Source: Paramylibacter ulvae
Lineage (GTDB): Bacteria > Pseudomonadota > Alphaproteobacteria > Rhodobacterales > Rhodobacteraceae
Direction of reading: 5' to 3'
DNA: 64,000 bases
NCBI RefSeq assembly: GCF_014652655.1
Contig: NZ_BMZF01000010.1
Coordinates: 38,924 to 102,923, forward strand
The stretch's first letter is position 1. Each line of letters begins with the position of its first letter. This document shows positions 1 through 9,602 of the stretch, in pieces. The position numbers and the translations under genes were made by a program. The notes below the pieces were generated by a model. The model was not told the DNA's origin. It saw nothing but the letters and a program-made list of their open reading frames with translations, and did no database searches.

Positions 1-437
1 GTTTGGCCTTTTACTGCTGGTTCTGTTTCTTCGATCACACAGGTTACCTTGGCAGGCAGGCTTGCGTTCAATGCTTCGCTTTCGTGGTATTCAATCTGGA
101 TGGTCATACCGTCTTGCAAAAACGGGCGGCGCTCGCCCAAAATATCCGCAGGCAATTCGATTTGTTCATAAGTTTCTGTGTCCATAAACACCAGCATACC
201 ATCGTTTTCGTACAAAAATTGCTGATCTTTTTGATCAAGGCGAATTTTTTCCACTTTGTCGGCAGAACGAAAACGTTCGTTCAATTTTGATCCATTGCGC
301 AGGTTTTTCATTTCAACCTGTGCGAATGCGCCACCCTTACCAGGTTTAACATGGTCCACTTTGACGGCGACCCACAATCCGTTGTTATGCTCCAAAACAT
401 ATCCTGGTCGAATTTCGTTACCGTTGATCTTTGCCAT
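1..437 (-). CDS. efp: Elongation factor P (partial, C-terminus beyond left edge)
   Basis: Translation factor that helps the ribosome through polyproline stretches, acting in the cytoplasm. The minus-strand product begins [12 protein letters not shown] and continues through the KOW-like domain I with the loop KPGKGGAF, whose Lys34 is the residue modified in bacterial EF-P. Domain II follows ([18 protein letters not shown] region). About 145 residues are visible of a usual 187; the gene runs off the window. The start at 437 matches the family N-terminus exactly, with an AAAGG-type ribosome site upstream. It is divergent from the small conserved gene at 649. Identity is secure; only the truncation is a limit. 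Confidence 0.96.
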   Translation of the reverse strand, partial: MAKINGNEIRPGYVLEHNNGLWVAVKVDHVKPGKGGAFAQVEMKNLRNGSKLNERFRSADKVEKIRLDQKDQQFLYENDGMLVFMDTETYEQIELPADILGERRPFLQDGMTIQIEYHESEALNASLPAKVTCVIEETEPAVKGQ

Positions 438-648
438 GCTAATAATGCCTTTACTGGGTTGAAGAATAATTTTGCATTCCTATATCTTTTGGACTTGGTT
501 GTGACAAGTCACCAGCGAAAGAGGGTTACTTTTTGATAGTTATGCGCTATACGCATGGCTTCCATGATCAAACTGGGCTACCGAATCGTTACAAAATAGT
601 CATATTGCCAAGACTTACCGAAATTAAAAATGTAAAGAGGACTTCGAG

Positions 649-963
649 TTGTTCGACTACGTTGATGACACAGCATACACAAACGACCAGGGTAAACGTT
701 CTCAGAAATTGTTTGCCGCAGTCGTGTTGGCCGCATTGGATGATGCGATTGCCGACGATAAAAAATATGGCAACGGCGTTGAATCAATCGCGCGCTGGGC
801 ACGTTCACGTGACGGGCGCGAAGTATTGATGTGCGCGGGCATTGAGCCAACTGAACGCTGTGTAAACGGCATGATGCAGTTTGTTGAAAAAGGTGTTCGT
901 ACATCTGTTGCCTTGTCACGCGAAGAAAGTGACCGCCAAGCTGCCGCGAAAGAGGCCGCTTAA
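649..963 (+). CDS. Conserved small Rhodobacterales protein of unknown function (DUF6280-like)
   Basis: A 104-residue soluble, acidic protein with no signal peptide or membrane segment. Its middle (LDDAIADDKKYGNG, then WARSRDGREVL) and its C-terminus (GVRTSVALSREES) resemble a small family that I recall as conserved in Rhodobacteraceae and named DUF6280; that name is from memory. The start is TTG at 649: an AAAGAGG ribosome site lies 8 bases before it, and the frame is closed by a stop only a few codons upstream without any ATG. A rho-independent terminator follows at 989, so it is probably a single-gene unit. Function is unknown. Confidence 0.75.
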   Translation: MFDYVDDTAYTNDQGKRSQKLFAAVVLAALDDAIADDKKYGNGVESIARWARSRDGREVLMCAGIEPTERCVNGMMQFVEKGVRTSVALSREESDRQAAAKEAA

Positions 964-988
964 ACCAACCTTAAAATTTGGTTCAACA

Positions 989-1020
989 AACGCCGCCATT
1001 GTGCGGCGTTTTGTGTTTTT
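989..1020 (+). terminator. Rho-independent terminator after the 649 gene
   Basis: Arms AACGCCGC (989-996) and GCGGCGTT (1003-1010) form a GC-rich stem with a 6-base loop, followed by a T-rich tract (TTGTGTTTTT). It lies 26 bases after the stop of the preceding gene. Confidence 0.85.
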
Positions 1021-1120
1021 GCACAGAGTTTGCGCAAAAATTATATGCTCGCGCCCTTGATTAAAAACATGTTTTTGCGCAAGTTCGCATTTGATTATTC
1101 CTCCAGCGGTGCCTTGCCCA

Positions 1121-2101
1121 ATGACAAAACAAAAATCCAACGGCAAAGCAGCCATGCTCGCGCTCTGCGCATTCGCTATTTTTGCAACCCATGACGTGAT
1201 TGTTAAAGTGCTTGGCGCGCATTACGCTCCGTTCCAAGTTTCGTTTTTCAACGTCTTGTTTGGCTTTCCACTCGTTACTTTAATGCTCATGCGCGATGCC
1301 AATCCGGGGACGTTGCTGCCGGTGCATCCATGGTGGACTGCGCTGCGCACATTGGCTGCGGTGATGGGGGGGATCGGGGCATTTTTTGCCTTTGCGTTGT
1401 TACCACTTGCGCAGGCCTATGCGATTTTGTTTTCCATGCCGTTGATTATCACGGTGCTGTCCATCCCTGTCTTGGGCGAGGCTGTGGGCATTCGTCGTTG
1501 GATGGCGGTTCTGGTCGGGCTTTGCGGTGTGTTGATCGTCCTGCGCCCAGGTGATGTTTCGCTTGAACTGGGTCATTTGGCGGCATTGGTTGCGGCCGTG
1601 GGTGGTGCGACCGCATCCATTATCGTGCGCAAAATCGGACAAGAGGAACGCGTTGTCGTTCTTTTGCTTTATCCCATGATTGCCACCTTTGTTTTAATGG
1701 CGATATTGATGCCATTTTATTACAAACCCATGCCGATTGAACATCTGGGGCTGCAATTTTTGGTGGCTTTGCTGGGTACGGTTGCAACGATGTTTATGAT
1801 TGCCGCTTATCGCACGGGCGAGGCGGTGATCGTTGCACCCATGCAATATTCGCAAATCATTTGGGCGACGATTTTTGGCTATGTCCTGTTTAACGAGGTG
1901 TTGGACATGCCAACAATCATTGGTGCGGCGGTGATCATCGCCAGTGGTCTTTATATCGTATTGCGCGAATCCACGTCTGGTTCGAAAAACACACCTGTGT
2001 TGCGCACGCGCTCACGTTTTGAAATGGGTGCTAATCTGCGCGTCAGCCAAATTTTGCGCCGTGATAAAAACAAAGAAACCGAGGATAAAACCACCCCCTA
2101 G
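1121..2101 (+). CDS. EamA/DMT-family inner-membrane transporter
   Basis: A 326-residue drug/metabolite-transporter superfamily protein with two EamA repeats and about ten hydrophobic segments. The first repeat contains the typical stretch around HDVIVKVLG and HPWWTALRT, and the second begins near GATASIIVRK. Family members export amino acids, purines or other metabolites; the substrate cannot be read from sequence. I chose ATG at 1121 (MTKQKSNGK) over the upstream TTG at 1091, because the shorter form starts just before the first membrane segment as in homologues. A basic tail of about 40 residues follows the last helix. Its stop shares the palindrome CTAG with the convergent hrpB. Confidence 0.88.
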   Translation: MTKQKSNGKAAMLALCAFAIFATHDVIVKVLGAHYAPFQVSFFNVLFGFPLVTLMLMRDANPGTLLPVHPWWTALRTLAAVMGGIGAFFAFALLPLAQAYAILFSMPLIITVLSIPVLGEAVGIRRWMAVLVGLCGVLIVLRPGDVSLELGHLAALVAAVGGATASIIVRKIGQEERVVVLLLYPMIATFVLMAILMPFYYKPMPIEHLGLQFLVALLGTVATMFMIAAYRTGEAVIVAPMQYSQIIWATIFGYVLFNEVLDMPTIIGAAVIIASGLYIVLRESTSGSKNTPVLRTRSRFEMGANLRVSQILRRDKNKETEDKTTP

Positions 2102-4560
2102 GTTCCGCGTGGTTTCACCCGTTTTGTCGCCTCTGCCACGGTGGGGTCTTCGGGCCATGGGTGGCGGGGATATCGCCCACGCATGTCTTTGCGCACGTCC
2201 ACATATGATGTGCCCCAAAAATTGGGCAAATCCGCCGTGGTTTGCACCACGCGGCGTGCGGGTGATAATAAATCAATGATTAATGGCAAACGATCTGGCC
2301 CCACGGTTGGGTGAACGGTCATGCCAAACAATTCCTGCAATCGCACGGCGATGCGGGGCTGATCGGCGCTGTAATCCACAGGCAGGCGTGTACCCGTTGG
2401 TGCCTTGATCGCGGCGGGTGCAAGGTTGTCCAACAATTGCTGTTGGCTGAATTCCAACCGCGATTTGATAATCGTCGTCATCACCAGTGATTTTAATCCA
2501 TCAATGGATTTCACCCCGTACATATGGGGCAGCAACCAGTTTTCCATATCATCCAGCAACGCATCATCGGAACAATCGGGCAGATCGCTGCCACGCGCAC
2601 GCAGCCATTCAATGCGTGCTTGAACAAAGCGTGCTGATTGATCCCACGGCAACACCTGTAATCCCAGTTCGCGAATGCCATCCAACAGTGCGGTTGCGAT
2701 CCTATCATCGGGGCAATCGCGCCAATTTTGCTCGCTTAATACCAATGCGCCAAAACAAGTTTGGCTTTTGGCCAGTACGCGGCGATCGCGTTTTGACCAT
2801 GTGCAAATGTTGCGGGTTTCAAAATCATCGCCAAATACATCGCGCAATTCGCTCTCACTTATCGCGATGCCCATGCGCAGGCGTGCCTCTTTCTGTTTGC
2901 CGTCCAGATCACTGGCGACGATTAAACGCTCGGCACCCATCGGGTCGTCGTCATTCACAAATGCGCCACTGCCACCTGATAACAAAAACCGTGGCGCATC
3001 GCCGGCGCGGTGCAATCCGATCCGATCTGGATATGCAAGTGCTGCCATTTGCGCGGCACTTAAATCTCGTGAACCCGTTGCACGTAATCGCTTGGTATCC
3101 ACGCGTACCCGTTCCAATGCGCCGCGATTGATCCGAAAGGGGCGGTTTTGTTCAAATGTGCGCGGGTTTTGAAATGCCTCGATACGCAGGGAAAAGTCGC
3201 TGGGCGCACCCGCCATTAACACATCGCGCGATTCCAATAATGCGGCAATCCTTTCGCCGCCTTTGTCGGAGTTCAATAACATACGTGCCAATCGTGGATG
3301 CGTTGGCATGGCGGCAATTCTGCGACCCTGATCCGTGATACGATTTTGCGCATCAAGTGCCCCGATTTGGCGCAACAAACCTTGGGCATTTTGAAAATCC
3401 GTTTCGCGCGGTTGGGTCAAAAACGGTAGGTCATTTGGATCAACCGTACCCCAAGCGGCCAATTCCAACACCAGTGCCGACAGATCGGACGATAAAATTT
3501 CAGGCAAGGGAAATGGCTGTAATCCGCCATCTTCGCCCCGTGTCCAAAGCTTGTAACAGATGCCGCTTGCAACACGCCCCGCGCGGCCTTGGCGTTGGGT
3601 GGCCTCGGCCTTGGTCACGCGTTCGGTGATCAAGCGCGACATGCCAGAACCTGCATCAAATGCGGCGCGTCGTGCACGCCCGCCATCCACCACCACGCGG
3701 ATATCTTCAATCGTAAGCGATGTTTCCGCGATGCTCGTGGCAAGTACCAATTTGCGCCGTTTGCTTGGCGCAATGGCGCGGCGTTGTTCGGCAAATGGCA
3801 TCGCGCCAAACAATGGGCGGGTGTCCAGTGTGGGTTTTAACGTCGGCTCTACTAATGCCTGAACCCGTCTGATTTCCCCTTCACCGGGTAAAAACGCAAG
3901 GATCGAACCATCGGTTTCACTCGCCGCTTGTATAATTAAATCCGCCATCGCCTGTTCAAACCGCGGCCCGCGCTGATTGGGGCGTGACCACGGTTTATCC
4001 AAAAAACGCTGTTCCACGGGGTATGCGCGCCCCTCTGATGTGATCATCGGGGCATTATCCATCAATGCGGCAACGGGGCCTGCATCCAATGTGGCGGACA
4101 TGGCGATAATGCACAGATCATCGCGTAGGGCTGCGCGGATTTCCAAACACAGTGCGAGCCCCAAGTCGGCCTGCAGACTACGCTCGTGAAATTCATCAAA
4201 GATGATACAAGATATACCTGCAAGTTCTGGATCGTTCTGGATCATGCGGGTTAACACGCCCTCTGTCACAACCTCGATCTGCGTGGACTTGCCAATTTTG
4301 CGTTCACCGCGCATGGCATAACCCACGGTTTCCCCCGCGGTTTCACCCAATTGTTCAGCTAACCGTTCGGCGGCGGCACGTGCTGCCAATCGGCGTGGTT
4401 CCAGCATGATAATTTTGCCATCAAACAATTTGGCATCCAGCAAAGCCAACGGAACCCGCGTGGTTTTACCCGCCCCCGGAGGCGCTTGCAGTACCGCACG
4501 ATTGTGCAATTTTACCGCGTCAATCAATGCGGGCAGTACGGATTCAATTGGTAAATTCAT
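2098..4560 (-). CDS. hrpB: ATP-dependent RNA helicase HrpB
   Basis: A DEAH-box helicase of 820 residues, the usual size for HrpB. Visible motifs in order: Walker A QAPPGAGKTTR, the DEFHER box, SATLD, LATSIAETSLTIEDI and the arginine-finger motif QRQGRAGR. The HrpB-specific C-terminal domain follows, with the family ending around NFWGTSYVDVRKDMRGRYPRHPWPEDP. Its cellular substrate is not well defined in bacteria. I placed the start at 4560 (MNLPIESVLPALIDA), which aligns with family N-termini; an upstream extension to 4671 looks spurious. No strong Shine-Dalgarno precedes either start. The stop overlaps the convergent DMT gene by 4 bases (CTAG). Confidence 0.95.
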   Translation of the reverse strand: MNLPIESVLPALIDAVKLHNRAVLQAPPGAGKTTRVPLALLDAKLFDGKIIMLEPRRLAARAAAERLAEQLGETAGETVGYAMRGERKIGKSTQIEVVTEGVLTRMIQNDPELAGISCIIFDEFHERSLQADLGLALCLEIRAALRDDLCIIAMSATLDAGPVAALMDNAPMITSEGRAYPVEQRFLDKPWSRPNQRGPRFEQAMADLIIQAASETDGSILAFLPGEGEIRRVQALVEPTLKPTLDTRPLFGAMPFAEQRRAIAPSKRRKLVLATSIAETSLTIEDIRVVVDGGRARRAAFDAGSGMSRLITERVTKAEATQRQGRAGRVASGICYKLWTRGEDGGLQPFPLPEILSSDLSALVLELAAWGTVDPNDLPFLTQPRETDFQNAQGLLRQIGALDAQNRITDQGRRIAAMPTHPRLARMLLNSDKGGERIAALLESRDVLMAGAPSDFSLRIEAFQNPRTFEQNRPFRINRGALERVRVDTKRLRATGSRDLSAAQMAALAYPDRIGLHRAGDAPRFLLSGGSGAFVNDDDPMGAERLIVASDLDGKQKEARLRMGIAISESELRDVFGDDFETRNICTWSKRDRRVLAKSQTCFGALVLSEQNWRDCPDDRIATALLDGIRELGLQVLPWDQSARFVQARIEWLRARGSDLPDCSDDALLDDMENWLLPHMYGVKSIDGLKSLVMTTIIKSRLEFSQQQLLDNLAPAAIKAPTGTRLPVDYSADQPRIAVRLQELFGMTVHPTVGPDRLPLIIDLLSPARRVVQTTADLPNFWGTSYVDVRKDMRGRYPRHPWPEDPTVAEATKRVKPRGT

Positions 4561-4826
4561 GGGGGCAACAGATATGCGAAACCCAGTGTGGGTGAAAGAG
4601 CCTAGCCATTGATTCTTTGTTAAATTCATGATTTGTCTGAATTTCACAGTAACCCGTAGGTGGATTCCCATAGAATCTGCAAGGTTTTTGGCAAAACCCG
4701 CAGGTTGTTATCGCACAGCCCTTGACGGGTGTCGCGAAGCGGCCTAAAGGAAGGCTTCGAATTTTAGGCGCAGTCGGGCAGGGGTCTGGTCGCGCGCACC
4801 GCAAGGTTAAAGCAAAGGAATGTCCA

Positions 4827-5111
4827 ATGTCTCGCGTATGTGAACTGTCTGGAAAATCACCGCAAACTGGCAATAACGTCAGCCATGCGAACAACAAAAC
4901 AAAACGTCGCTTTTTGCCGAACCTGAATGATGTGACATTGATCAGCGATACGCTGGGTCGTTCATTCAAATTCCGCGTATCTGCATCTGCATTGCGTTCT
5001 GTTGATCACCGTGGTGGTTTGGACGCTTATTTGGCCAAAGCCAAAGATGTTGAATTGTCAGCAAAAGCGTTGAAAGTGAAAAAAGACATTGCAAAAGCAG
5101 CTGCTGCATAA
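4827..5111 (+). CDS. rpmB: 50S ribosomal protein L28
   Basis: A 94-residue ribosomal protein of the large subunit. It begins [20 protein letters not shown], the L28 signature, and continues with [12 protein letters not shown] and a basic, alanine-rich C-terminus. ATG at 4827 has an AAAGGAA ribosome site 6 bases upstream. A possible -35 box TTGACG lies at 4722, and the leader contains a short hairpin (CGAAGC/GCTTCG). A terminator follows at 5137, so it is monocistronic. No zinc CxxC pair is obvious beyond Cys5. Confidence 0.97.
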   Translation: MSRVCELSGKSPQTGNNVSHANNKTKRRFLPNLNDVTLISDTLGRSFKFRVSASALRSVDHRGGLDAYLAKAKDVELSAKALKVKKDIAKAAAA

Positions 5112-5136
5112 GCACGCTTTTCAATGATGAATTTGG

Positions 5137-5172
5137 GCGGCCTCACGGGAAACTGTGGGGCCGCTTCATTTT
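5137..5172 (+). terminator. Rho-independent terminator after rpmB
   Basis: Stem GCGGCCTCAC (5137-5146) pairs with GTGGGGCCGC (5155-5164) with one non-Watson-Crick position and an 8-base loop. It is followed by TTCATTTTG. Confidence 0.75.
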
Positions 5173-5229
5173 GTCGTGTTTCTCTTTCTATATGGGCCGA
5201 TTAGCTATGGCGCTAAAGGAGAATTTTTC

Positions 5230-5688
5230 ATGAGCAATTTTAAAAATACATTTGGTGTGGTCATCGCATCCGCAATTTTATGCGCCGCGATCGTTTTTGT
5301 TTTTACAGGCAACGCCCCCAAAGAAATGATAGTCAAAGATGCCTATGCACGCGCCAATGGTGCCAGCGCCAAGGCAGGCGGTGCATTCATGCAAATCCGT
5401 AATAACACCGGCCACGATGACCGATTGATCGCGGTGAAATCCCCCATTGCGATGGCCGAAATTCACTCCCATATCCACGAAGCGGACGGTGTGATGCGTA
5501 TGGTCGAATTGGAAGATGGCATTGCAATCGCCGCAGGTGAAACAATTGAATTGAAACGCGGTGGTGATCATCTGATGTTGATGGGTCTGCAACGCGGGCT
5601 GGTTCAGGGTGACACGGTTGATTTCACTCTGACATTCGAGCACGCAGGCGATGTAAAATTGACCGTGCCCGTTGATTTAGAACGCTAA
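5230..5688 (+). CDS. Periplasmic copper chaperone, PCu(A)C family
   Basis: A 152-residue secreted or membrane-anchored protein. Residues 8-27 form an uncleaved-looking hydrophobic anchor, then the PCu(A)C cupredoxin-like domain follows. The copper-binding pattern is visible: AEIHSH around residue 79, VMRM at 89-92 and the HLMLM motif at 114-118. Family members hold Cu(I) in the periplasm and help assemble the CuA or CuB site of cytochrome oxidase. ATG at 5230 has a good AAAGGAG site; an upstream reading frame to 5155 lies in the rpmB terminator and is rejected. It is followed 18 bases later by the phosphatase gene, so the two may be cotranscribed. Confidence 0.9.
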   Translation: MSNFKNTFGVVIASAILCAAIVFVFTGNAPKEMIVKDAYARANGASAKAGGAFMQIRNNTGHDDRLIAVKSPIAMAEIHSHIHEADGVMRMVELEDGIAIAAGETIELKRGGDHLMLMGLQRGLVQGDTVDFTLTFEHAGDVKLTVPVDLER

Positions 5689-5706
5689 TCACGCCACCAT
5701 CGCGCC

Positions 5707-6156
5707 ATGCGTATTCTGTTCGTTTGTCTTGGCAATATCTGCCGATCCCCCACCGCCCACGGCGTATTTCGCCAAATGGCCGCGGATGCGGGGCTGGATG
5801 TTGTGGTTGATGGCGCAGGCACGGGGGCGTGGCATATTGGGAACCCACCTGATCGGCGTGCATCCGCGATGGCGGCAAAGCGAGGATACGATCTGTCTGA
5901 TCTGCGCGCCCGCCAAGTGTCGGCGGGTGATTTTACCGATTTTGATTTGATTTTGGCGATGGATAACAGCAATCTGCAAAACCTACGCCAAATGGCACCA
6001 AACGGTGCCAGTGCCACGATAAAATTATTTATGGATTACGCGCCACAAAACCCACACCGCGAGGTGCCCGACCCTTATTACAATGACGGGTTTGATGTGG
6101 TGTTGGACATGGTTGAACAGGCCAGCAATGGCCTGATCGCATCGCTCAAGGCTTAG
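5707..6156 (+). CDS. Low-molecular-weight protein-tyrosine phosphatase
   Basis: A 149-residue cytoplasmic phosphatase. The catalytic P-loop CLGNICR (Cys7 to Arg13, followed by SP) sits at the N-terminus, and the general-acid motif DPYY lies near residue 119, both at standard positions and spacing. Substrates may be phosphotyrosine proteins, or arginine phosphates in some relatives; here they are unknown. Its stop is one base away from the stop of the convergent secreted-protein gene at 6158. The complete domain and normal length leave little doubt about identity. Confidence 0.93.
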   Translation: MRILFVCLGNICRSPTAHGVFRQMAADAGLDVVVDGAGTGAWHIGNPPDRRASAMAAKRGYDLSDLRARQVSAGDFTDFDLILAMDNSNLQNLRQMAPNGASATIKLFMDYAPQNPHREVPDPYYNDGFDVVLDMVEQASNGLIASLKA

Positions 6157-6157
6157 G

Positions 6158-6466
6158 TTAAGAACAAACCTGACCAGCGGTTGTACCAAACGCCTTGTAA
6201 CGCAGCCAGAATTTTTCATTCGCAGCGTTGTCCGATTGGCGTATCACTTGTGCCAGATGCGGTTCTTTGAAAAATTTCGCCGCCTTGCGCTGATCTGTAT
6301 AAGATAGCTTTTGGTTTGCCACTTGTTGAACACAGCTACATGTGCTGCGCGTTGCTGCTTTGCGGTCCATTTTATTACACGCACGTTCGATCACACCAGC
6401 GGATAACGGATTGGTGCAAACCAACAGCGCAACGATTGCCGCGATGGGTTTCATTGTTGTCTTCAT
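6158..6466 (-). CDS. Small secreted cysteine-containing protein (conserved in Rhodobacteraceae)
   Basis: A 102-residue protein with an N-terminal signal sequence (MKTTMKPIAAIVALLVC) followed by a mature region with four cysteines: ACNK, STCSC and a C-terminal QVCS. The conserved-looking stretch KAAKFFKEPHLAQVIRQSDN is typical of a small roseobacter family that is often labelled 'arginine transporter' in databases; I see nothing that supports transport. ATG at 6466 has an AAAGGGA site 8 bases upstream, which rules out the longer frame to 6649. It is probably periplasmic with a disulfide-stabilised fold. Function unknown. Confidence 0.8.
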   Translation of the reverse strand: MKTTMKPIAAIVALLVCTNPLSAGVIERACNKMDRKAATRSTCSCVQQVANQKLSYTDQRKAAKFFKEPHLAQVIRQSDNAANEKFWLRYKAFGTTAGQVCS

Positions 6467-6716
6467 GGGGATATTCCCTTTGCCTGCCATGCGCTCTTTC
6501 TCGGCGCTTTTGATGGCGTAACTATGGCATATCTCAGATTCTTCGCGCAAGCCCTTATAAATAAAAGGTTTTGCCGCTGTGGTTTTGATGTAAATCCCGA
6601 TATTTCGTGGGGCGAACCCCACCGCGCCGCTAGATTTAGCGCAAATCAACCCAGCCGATCACCAAACCACCCCAAAACCCCTTTGTTTTATGCGTGGATT
6701 TTGCGCATGATACCCA

Positions 6717-6745
6717 TTGACCAAACCCCAAATCCGTATCATATC
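6717..6745 (+). promoter_or_regulatory. Candidate sigma70-type promoter of lepA
   Basis: TTGACC (6717-6722) and CATATC (6740-6745) are separated by 17 bases. Transcription would begin at about 6752, right at the lepA ATG (6753), and no Shine-Dalgarno sequence is visible before that ATG. Confidence 0.4.
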
Positions 6746-6752
6746 CCTGTCC

Positions 6753-8552
6753 ATGACAGACCTATCAAAAATCCGCAATTTTTCCATCGTGGCGCATATT
6801 GACCACGGCAAATCCACGCTTGCTGATCGCTTGATTCAGCTCACGGGAACCGTGGCCGAACGTGACATGTCCGCACAAATGCTGGACACGATGGATATCG
6901 AAAAAGAGCGTGGAATTACGATCAAGGCAAACTCTGTTCGCATCGAATACAAGGCGAACGATGGCGAAAATTATGTCCTCAACCTGATCGACACTCCCGG
7001 CCACGTTGATTTCGCCTATGAAGTGTCCCGCTCTATGCGCGCGGTAGAGGGTTCGTTGCTGGTTGTTGATGCCTCCCAAGGAGTCGAGGCACAGACATTG
7101 GCAAACGTTTACCATGCAATCGAGGCTGATCATGAAATCGTGCCAGTCCTCAATAAAATCGATCTGCCCGCCGCCGATCCTGATCGTGTTGCCGAACAAA
7201 TCGAAGACGTGATTGGCATTGATGCCACCGATGCGGTGCACATTAGCGCGAAAACAGGCATCGGCATCGCGGATGTGCTCGAGGCCATCGTCACACGTCT
7301 GCCCGCACCCAAGGGCGATCCTGATGCCCCGCTCAAGGCGATGCTGGTCGATAGCTGGTATGACGCCTATCTGGGCGTGGTCGTTTTGGTGCGCGTCATT
7401 GATGGGCATCTGCGCAAGGGCGACAAAATCCGCATGATGAACACCAACGCCGCATATCCTGTGGATCGTGTTGGCGTGTTCCGCCCCAAGATGGAAAATA
7501 TCGATGTATTGGGACCAGGCGAGCTTGGCTTCCTGACCGCATCAATTAAACAGGTGGCCGATACCCGTGTGGGTGACACCATCACGCATGAAAAAAAGGG
7601 ATGTGAAAAACCACTCCCGGGTTTTGCACCTGCACAACCCGTTGTGTTTTGTGGCCTGTTTCCCGTTGATAACGCCGAATTCGAAGACCTGCGCGAAGCA
7701 ATTTCCAAACTGTCCTTGAATGACGCATCATTTAGCACCGAAATGGAAACGTCCGCTGCACTTGGCTTTGGATTTCGCTGTGGTTTCCTTGGCCTACTGC
7801 ATCTTGAGGTTATTCGCGACCGTCTGGAACGCGAATATGATATCGAGCTGATTACAACAGCCCCATCCGTGATTTATCACATCCACATGCGCGATGGCAC
7901 GGTTGTGGATTTGCACAACCCCGCCGATATGCCGGATCTCACGCATGTTGATCATATCGAAGAACCGCGCATCAAGGCGACCATTTTGGTGCCTGATGAA
8001 TATCTGGGTGATGTGTTGAAACTCTGCCAAGATCGCCGTGGTATTCAGCTTGACCTGACATATGCGGGCACACGCGCGATGGTGGTCTATGACCTGCCAT
8101 TGAACGAGGTGGTGTTTGATTTCTACGACCGTTTGAAATCTGTGACCAAAGGCTATGCATCATTTGACTATTCAATGGATGGCTACCGCGAGGATAAATT
8201 GGTCAAGATGCAAATCTTGGTCAATGACGAACCCGTTGATGCGCTATCAATCATGGTGCACCAAGACCGCGCCGATATGCGCGGGCGCTCTATGGTGGAA
8301 AAGCTCAAGGAATTGATCCCCCAACACCAATTCAAAATCCCAATCCAAGCCGCCATCGGTGGCCGCATCATCGCCCGCGAAACCCTGTCGGCCCTGCGCA
8401 AAGACGTGACCGCCAAATGTTACGGCGGCGACATGTCGCGAAAACGCAAACTGCTTGATAAACAAAAAGCAGGTAAGAAAAAGATGCGTCAGTTCGGTAA
8501 AGTCGAAATCCCACAGCAGGCGTTTATTTCTGCGCTCAAGATGGATGACTAA
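6753..8552 (+). CDS. lepA: Elongation factor 4 (LepA), back-translocating ribosomal GTPase
   Basis: A 599-residue translational GTPase, exactly the usual size. It shows G1 [10 protein letters not shown]2 and G3 DTPGHVDF, G4 NKID and the LepA-specific C-terminal domain ending [18 protein letters not shown]. It acts on stalled or mistranslocated ribosomes and influences initiation. ATG at 6753 ([12 protein letters not shown]) matches the family start; an upstream extension to 6717 overlaps the probable promoter. There is no Shine-Dalgarno, so the message may be leaderless. Downstream are two strong hairpins and the DUF3800 insertion. Confidence 0.97.
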   Translation: MTDLSKIRNFSIVAHIDHGKSTLADRLIQLTGTVAERDMSAQMLDTMDIEKERGITIKANSVRIEYKANDGENYVLNLIDTPGHVDFAYEVSRSMRAVEGSLLVVDASQGVEAQTLANVYHAIEADHEIVPVLNKIDLPAADPDRVAEQIEDVIGIDATDAVHISAKTGIGIADVLEAIVTRLPAPKGDPDAPLKAMLVDSWYDAYLGVVVLVRVIDGHLRKGDKIRMMNTNAAYPVDRVGVFRPKMENIDVLGPGELGFLTASIKQVADTRVGDTITHEKKGCEKPLPGFAPAQPVVFCGLFPVDNAEFEDLREAISKLSLNDASFSTEMETSAALGFGFRCGFLGLLHLEVIRDRLEREYDIELITTAPSVIYHIHMRDGTVVDLHNPADMPDLTHVDHIEEPRIKATILVPDEYLGDVLKLCQDRRGIQLDLTYAGTRAMVVYDLPLNEVVFDFYDRLKSVTKGYASFDYSMDGYREDKLVKMQILVNDEPVDALSIMVHQDRADMRGRSMVEKLKELIPQHQFKIPIQAAIGGRIIARETLSALRKDVTAKCYGGDMSRKRKLLDKQKAGKKKMRQFGKVEIPQQAFISALKMDD

Positions 8553-8587
8553 CTGCGCATAGGCGTAATTGTTATTTCAATTGCAAA

Positions 8588-8665
8588 GGGACGCGCCCGA
8601 CCTCGGGTGGGTGCAAAGCGCCCTCCCGTGGGGGAGGTCGGGCGCGACCCGTGGTTTCCACGGGT
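8588..8665. repeat. Two tandem perfect hairpins downstream of lepA
   Basis: Hairpin 1 has 13-bp perfect arms (8592-8604 CGCGCCCGACCTC and 8634-8646 its complement). A further GGG/CCC pair lies outside one mismatch, and the 29-base loop can itself fold (GGGTGGG/CCCTCCC). Hairpin 2 follows at once: ACCCGTGG (8647-8654), loop TTT, CCACGGGT (8658-8665). This may terminate lepA, but the size and duplication resemble REP-like or mobile-element ends. Confidence 0.8.
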
Positions 8666-8715
8666 GGTATACTTTTGGTTGAGTATTCGTAAACATTTTC
8701 TTTTTAGGATAGTTT

Positions 8716-9525
8716 ATGAAATACCATTTCTTTATCGATGAGAGCGGCGACCAAGGGCTCGATAAAATTCGCACAAAAGAAAGAGGCGGCGCTACTGAGT
8801 ATATGACGATGGGGGGCGTGTTGATCCCAGATACTCACCTCAATCGTTATCGCGACAAGCTGGATGCAATCAAGTCCATTCTAAAAAGAGAAGACCTTCA
8901 CTGTAAAGAGATGAGCCACGTTCAAGTTGCTTACTTCGCGCGCGAAATATCCAAACTTCGTCTTCAGTGTTTTGCGTTGATCAGCAAGAAAGAAACACTC
9001 GAAGATTATAAGGAAAATATCGAAGGTAAAGGACAGGCGCAAAAATACTACAACAAATGCTCTCAAATTTTGCTGGAAAGGCTATGCCATTTTCTGGAGG
9101 TTGAGAAAATTGCCAGCGAAGACATATCCATAAAATTTGAAAAAATGCGCGGTCATAATTACTCTCAGATGAGAAAATATTTGTCCATTGTTAGGGAACA
9201 TCCAAAAGATAAAAATGCTGCTTTACTTAAACATATAGAACCTTTTTCAATCGAAGCGTTAGACAAATCGGACGAAGAGTTACTCTCCATAGCTGACTTA
9301 GTAGCATACAGTTGTTACCAAATGGTGAATTACTCACCTGCGAATTTTTATACTCCTGAACAAAGATATTTCAGAGAGTTGAAAAACAAGTTTTGGAAAG
9401 ACAAGGACACGGGAGGTATTGCTAACTTCGGGTTAAATATTTTCAAAGGGCCACGACAGTTAAAGTTAGATGAATGTGAGGAACAGTATTTTTTGAAATT
9501 GTATAACCGTGTCGGAAAGAAATGA
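8716..9525 (+). CDS. DUF3800 domain protein
   Basis: A 269-residue soluble protein that opens with the DUF3800 signature FIDESGDQG and has a later conserved acidic region (IADLVAYSCYQM). The family is predicted to have an RNase H-like fold with an acidic active site and is scattered among defence islands and mobile elements; no reaction is established. The gene is visibly more AT-rich and lysine-rich than its neighbours, stands alone between lepA and the PhnA-like gene, and is flanked by hairpins and a short inverted repeat. This suggests acquisition by transfer. ATG at 8716 follows TAGGAT. Confidence 0.85.
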   Translation: MKYHFFIDESGDQGLDKIRTKERGGATEYMTMGGVLIPDTHLNRYRDKLDAIKSILKREDLHCKEMSHVQVAYFAREISKLRLQCFALISKKETLEDYKENIEGKGQAQKYYNKCSQILLERLCHFLEVEKIASEDISIKFEKMRGHNYSQMRKYLSIVREHPKDKNAALLKHIEPFSIEALDKSDEELLSIADLVAYSCYQMVNYSPANFYTPEQRYFRELKNKFWKDKDTGGIANFGLNIFKGPRQLKLDECEEQYFLKLYNRVGKK

Positions 9526-9602
9526 TTGCATTAGCACCCACCCAAGGCTAGGCGTTCCGTCGAAATCTCTCCAAAACATTCCACCAATCCCTGCCACCCA
9601 CT

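Noticed and set aside
2487..3131. 214-residue plus-strand frame inside hrpB
   Set aside because: Antisense to conserved helicase sequence; composition is rich in Arg, His and Pro as expected for a shadow of the coding strand.
6158..6466. Label 'arginine transporter' for the small secreted cysteine protein
   Set aside because: One signal peptide and about 80 soluble residues cannot form a transporter; the label appears to be propagated without evidence.
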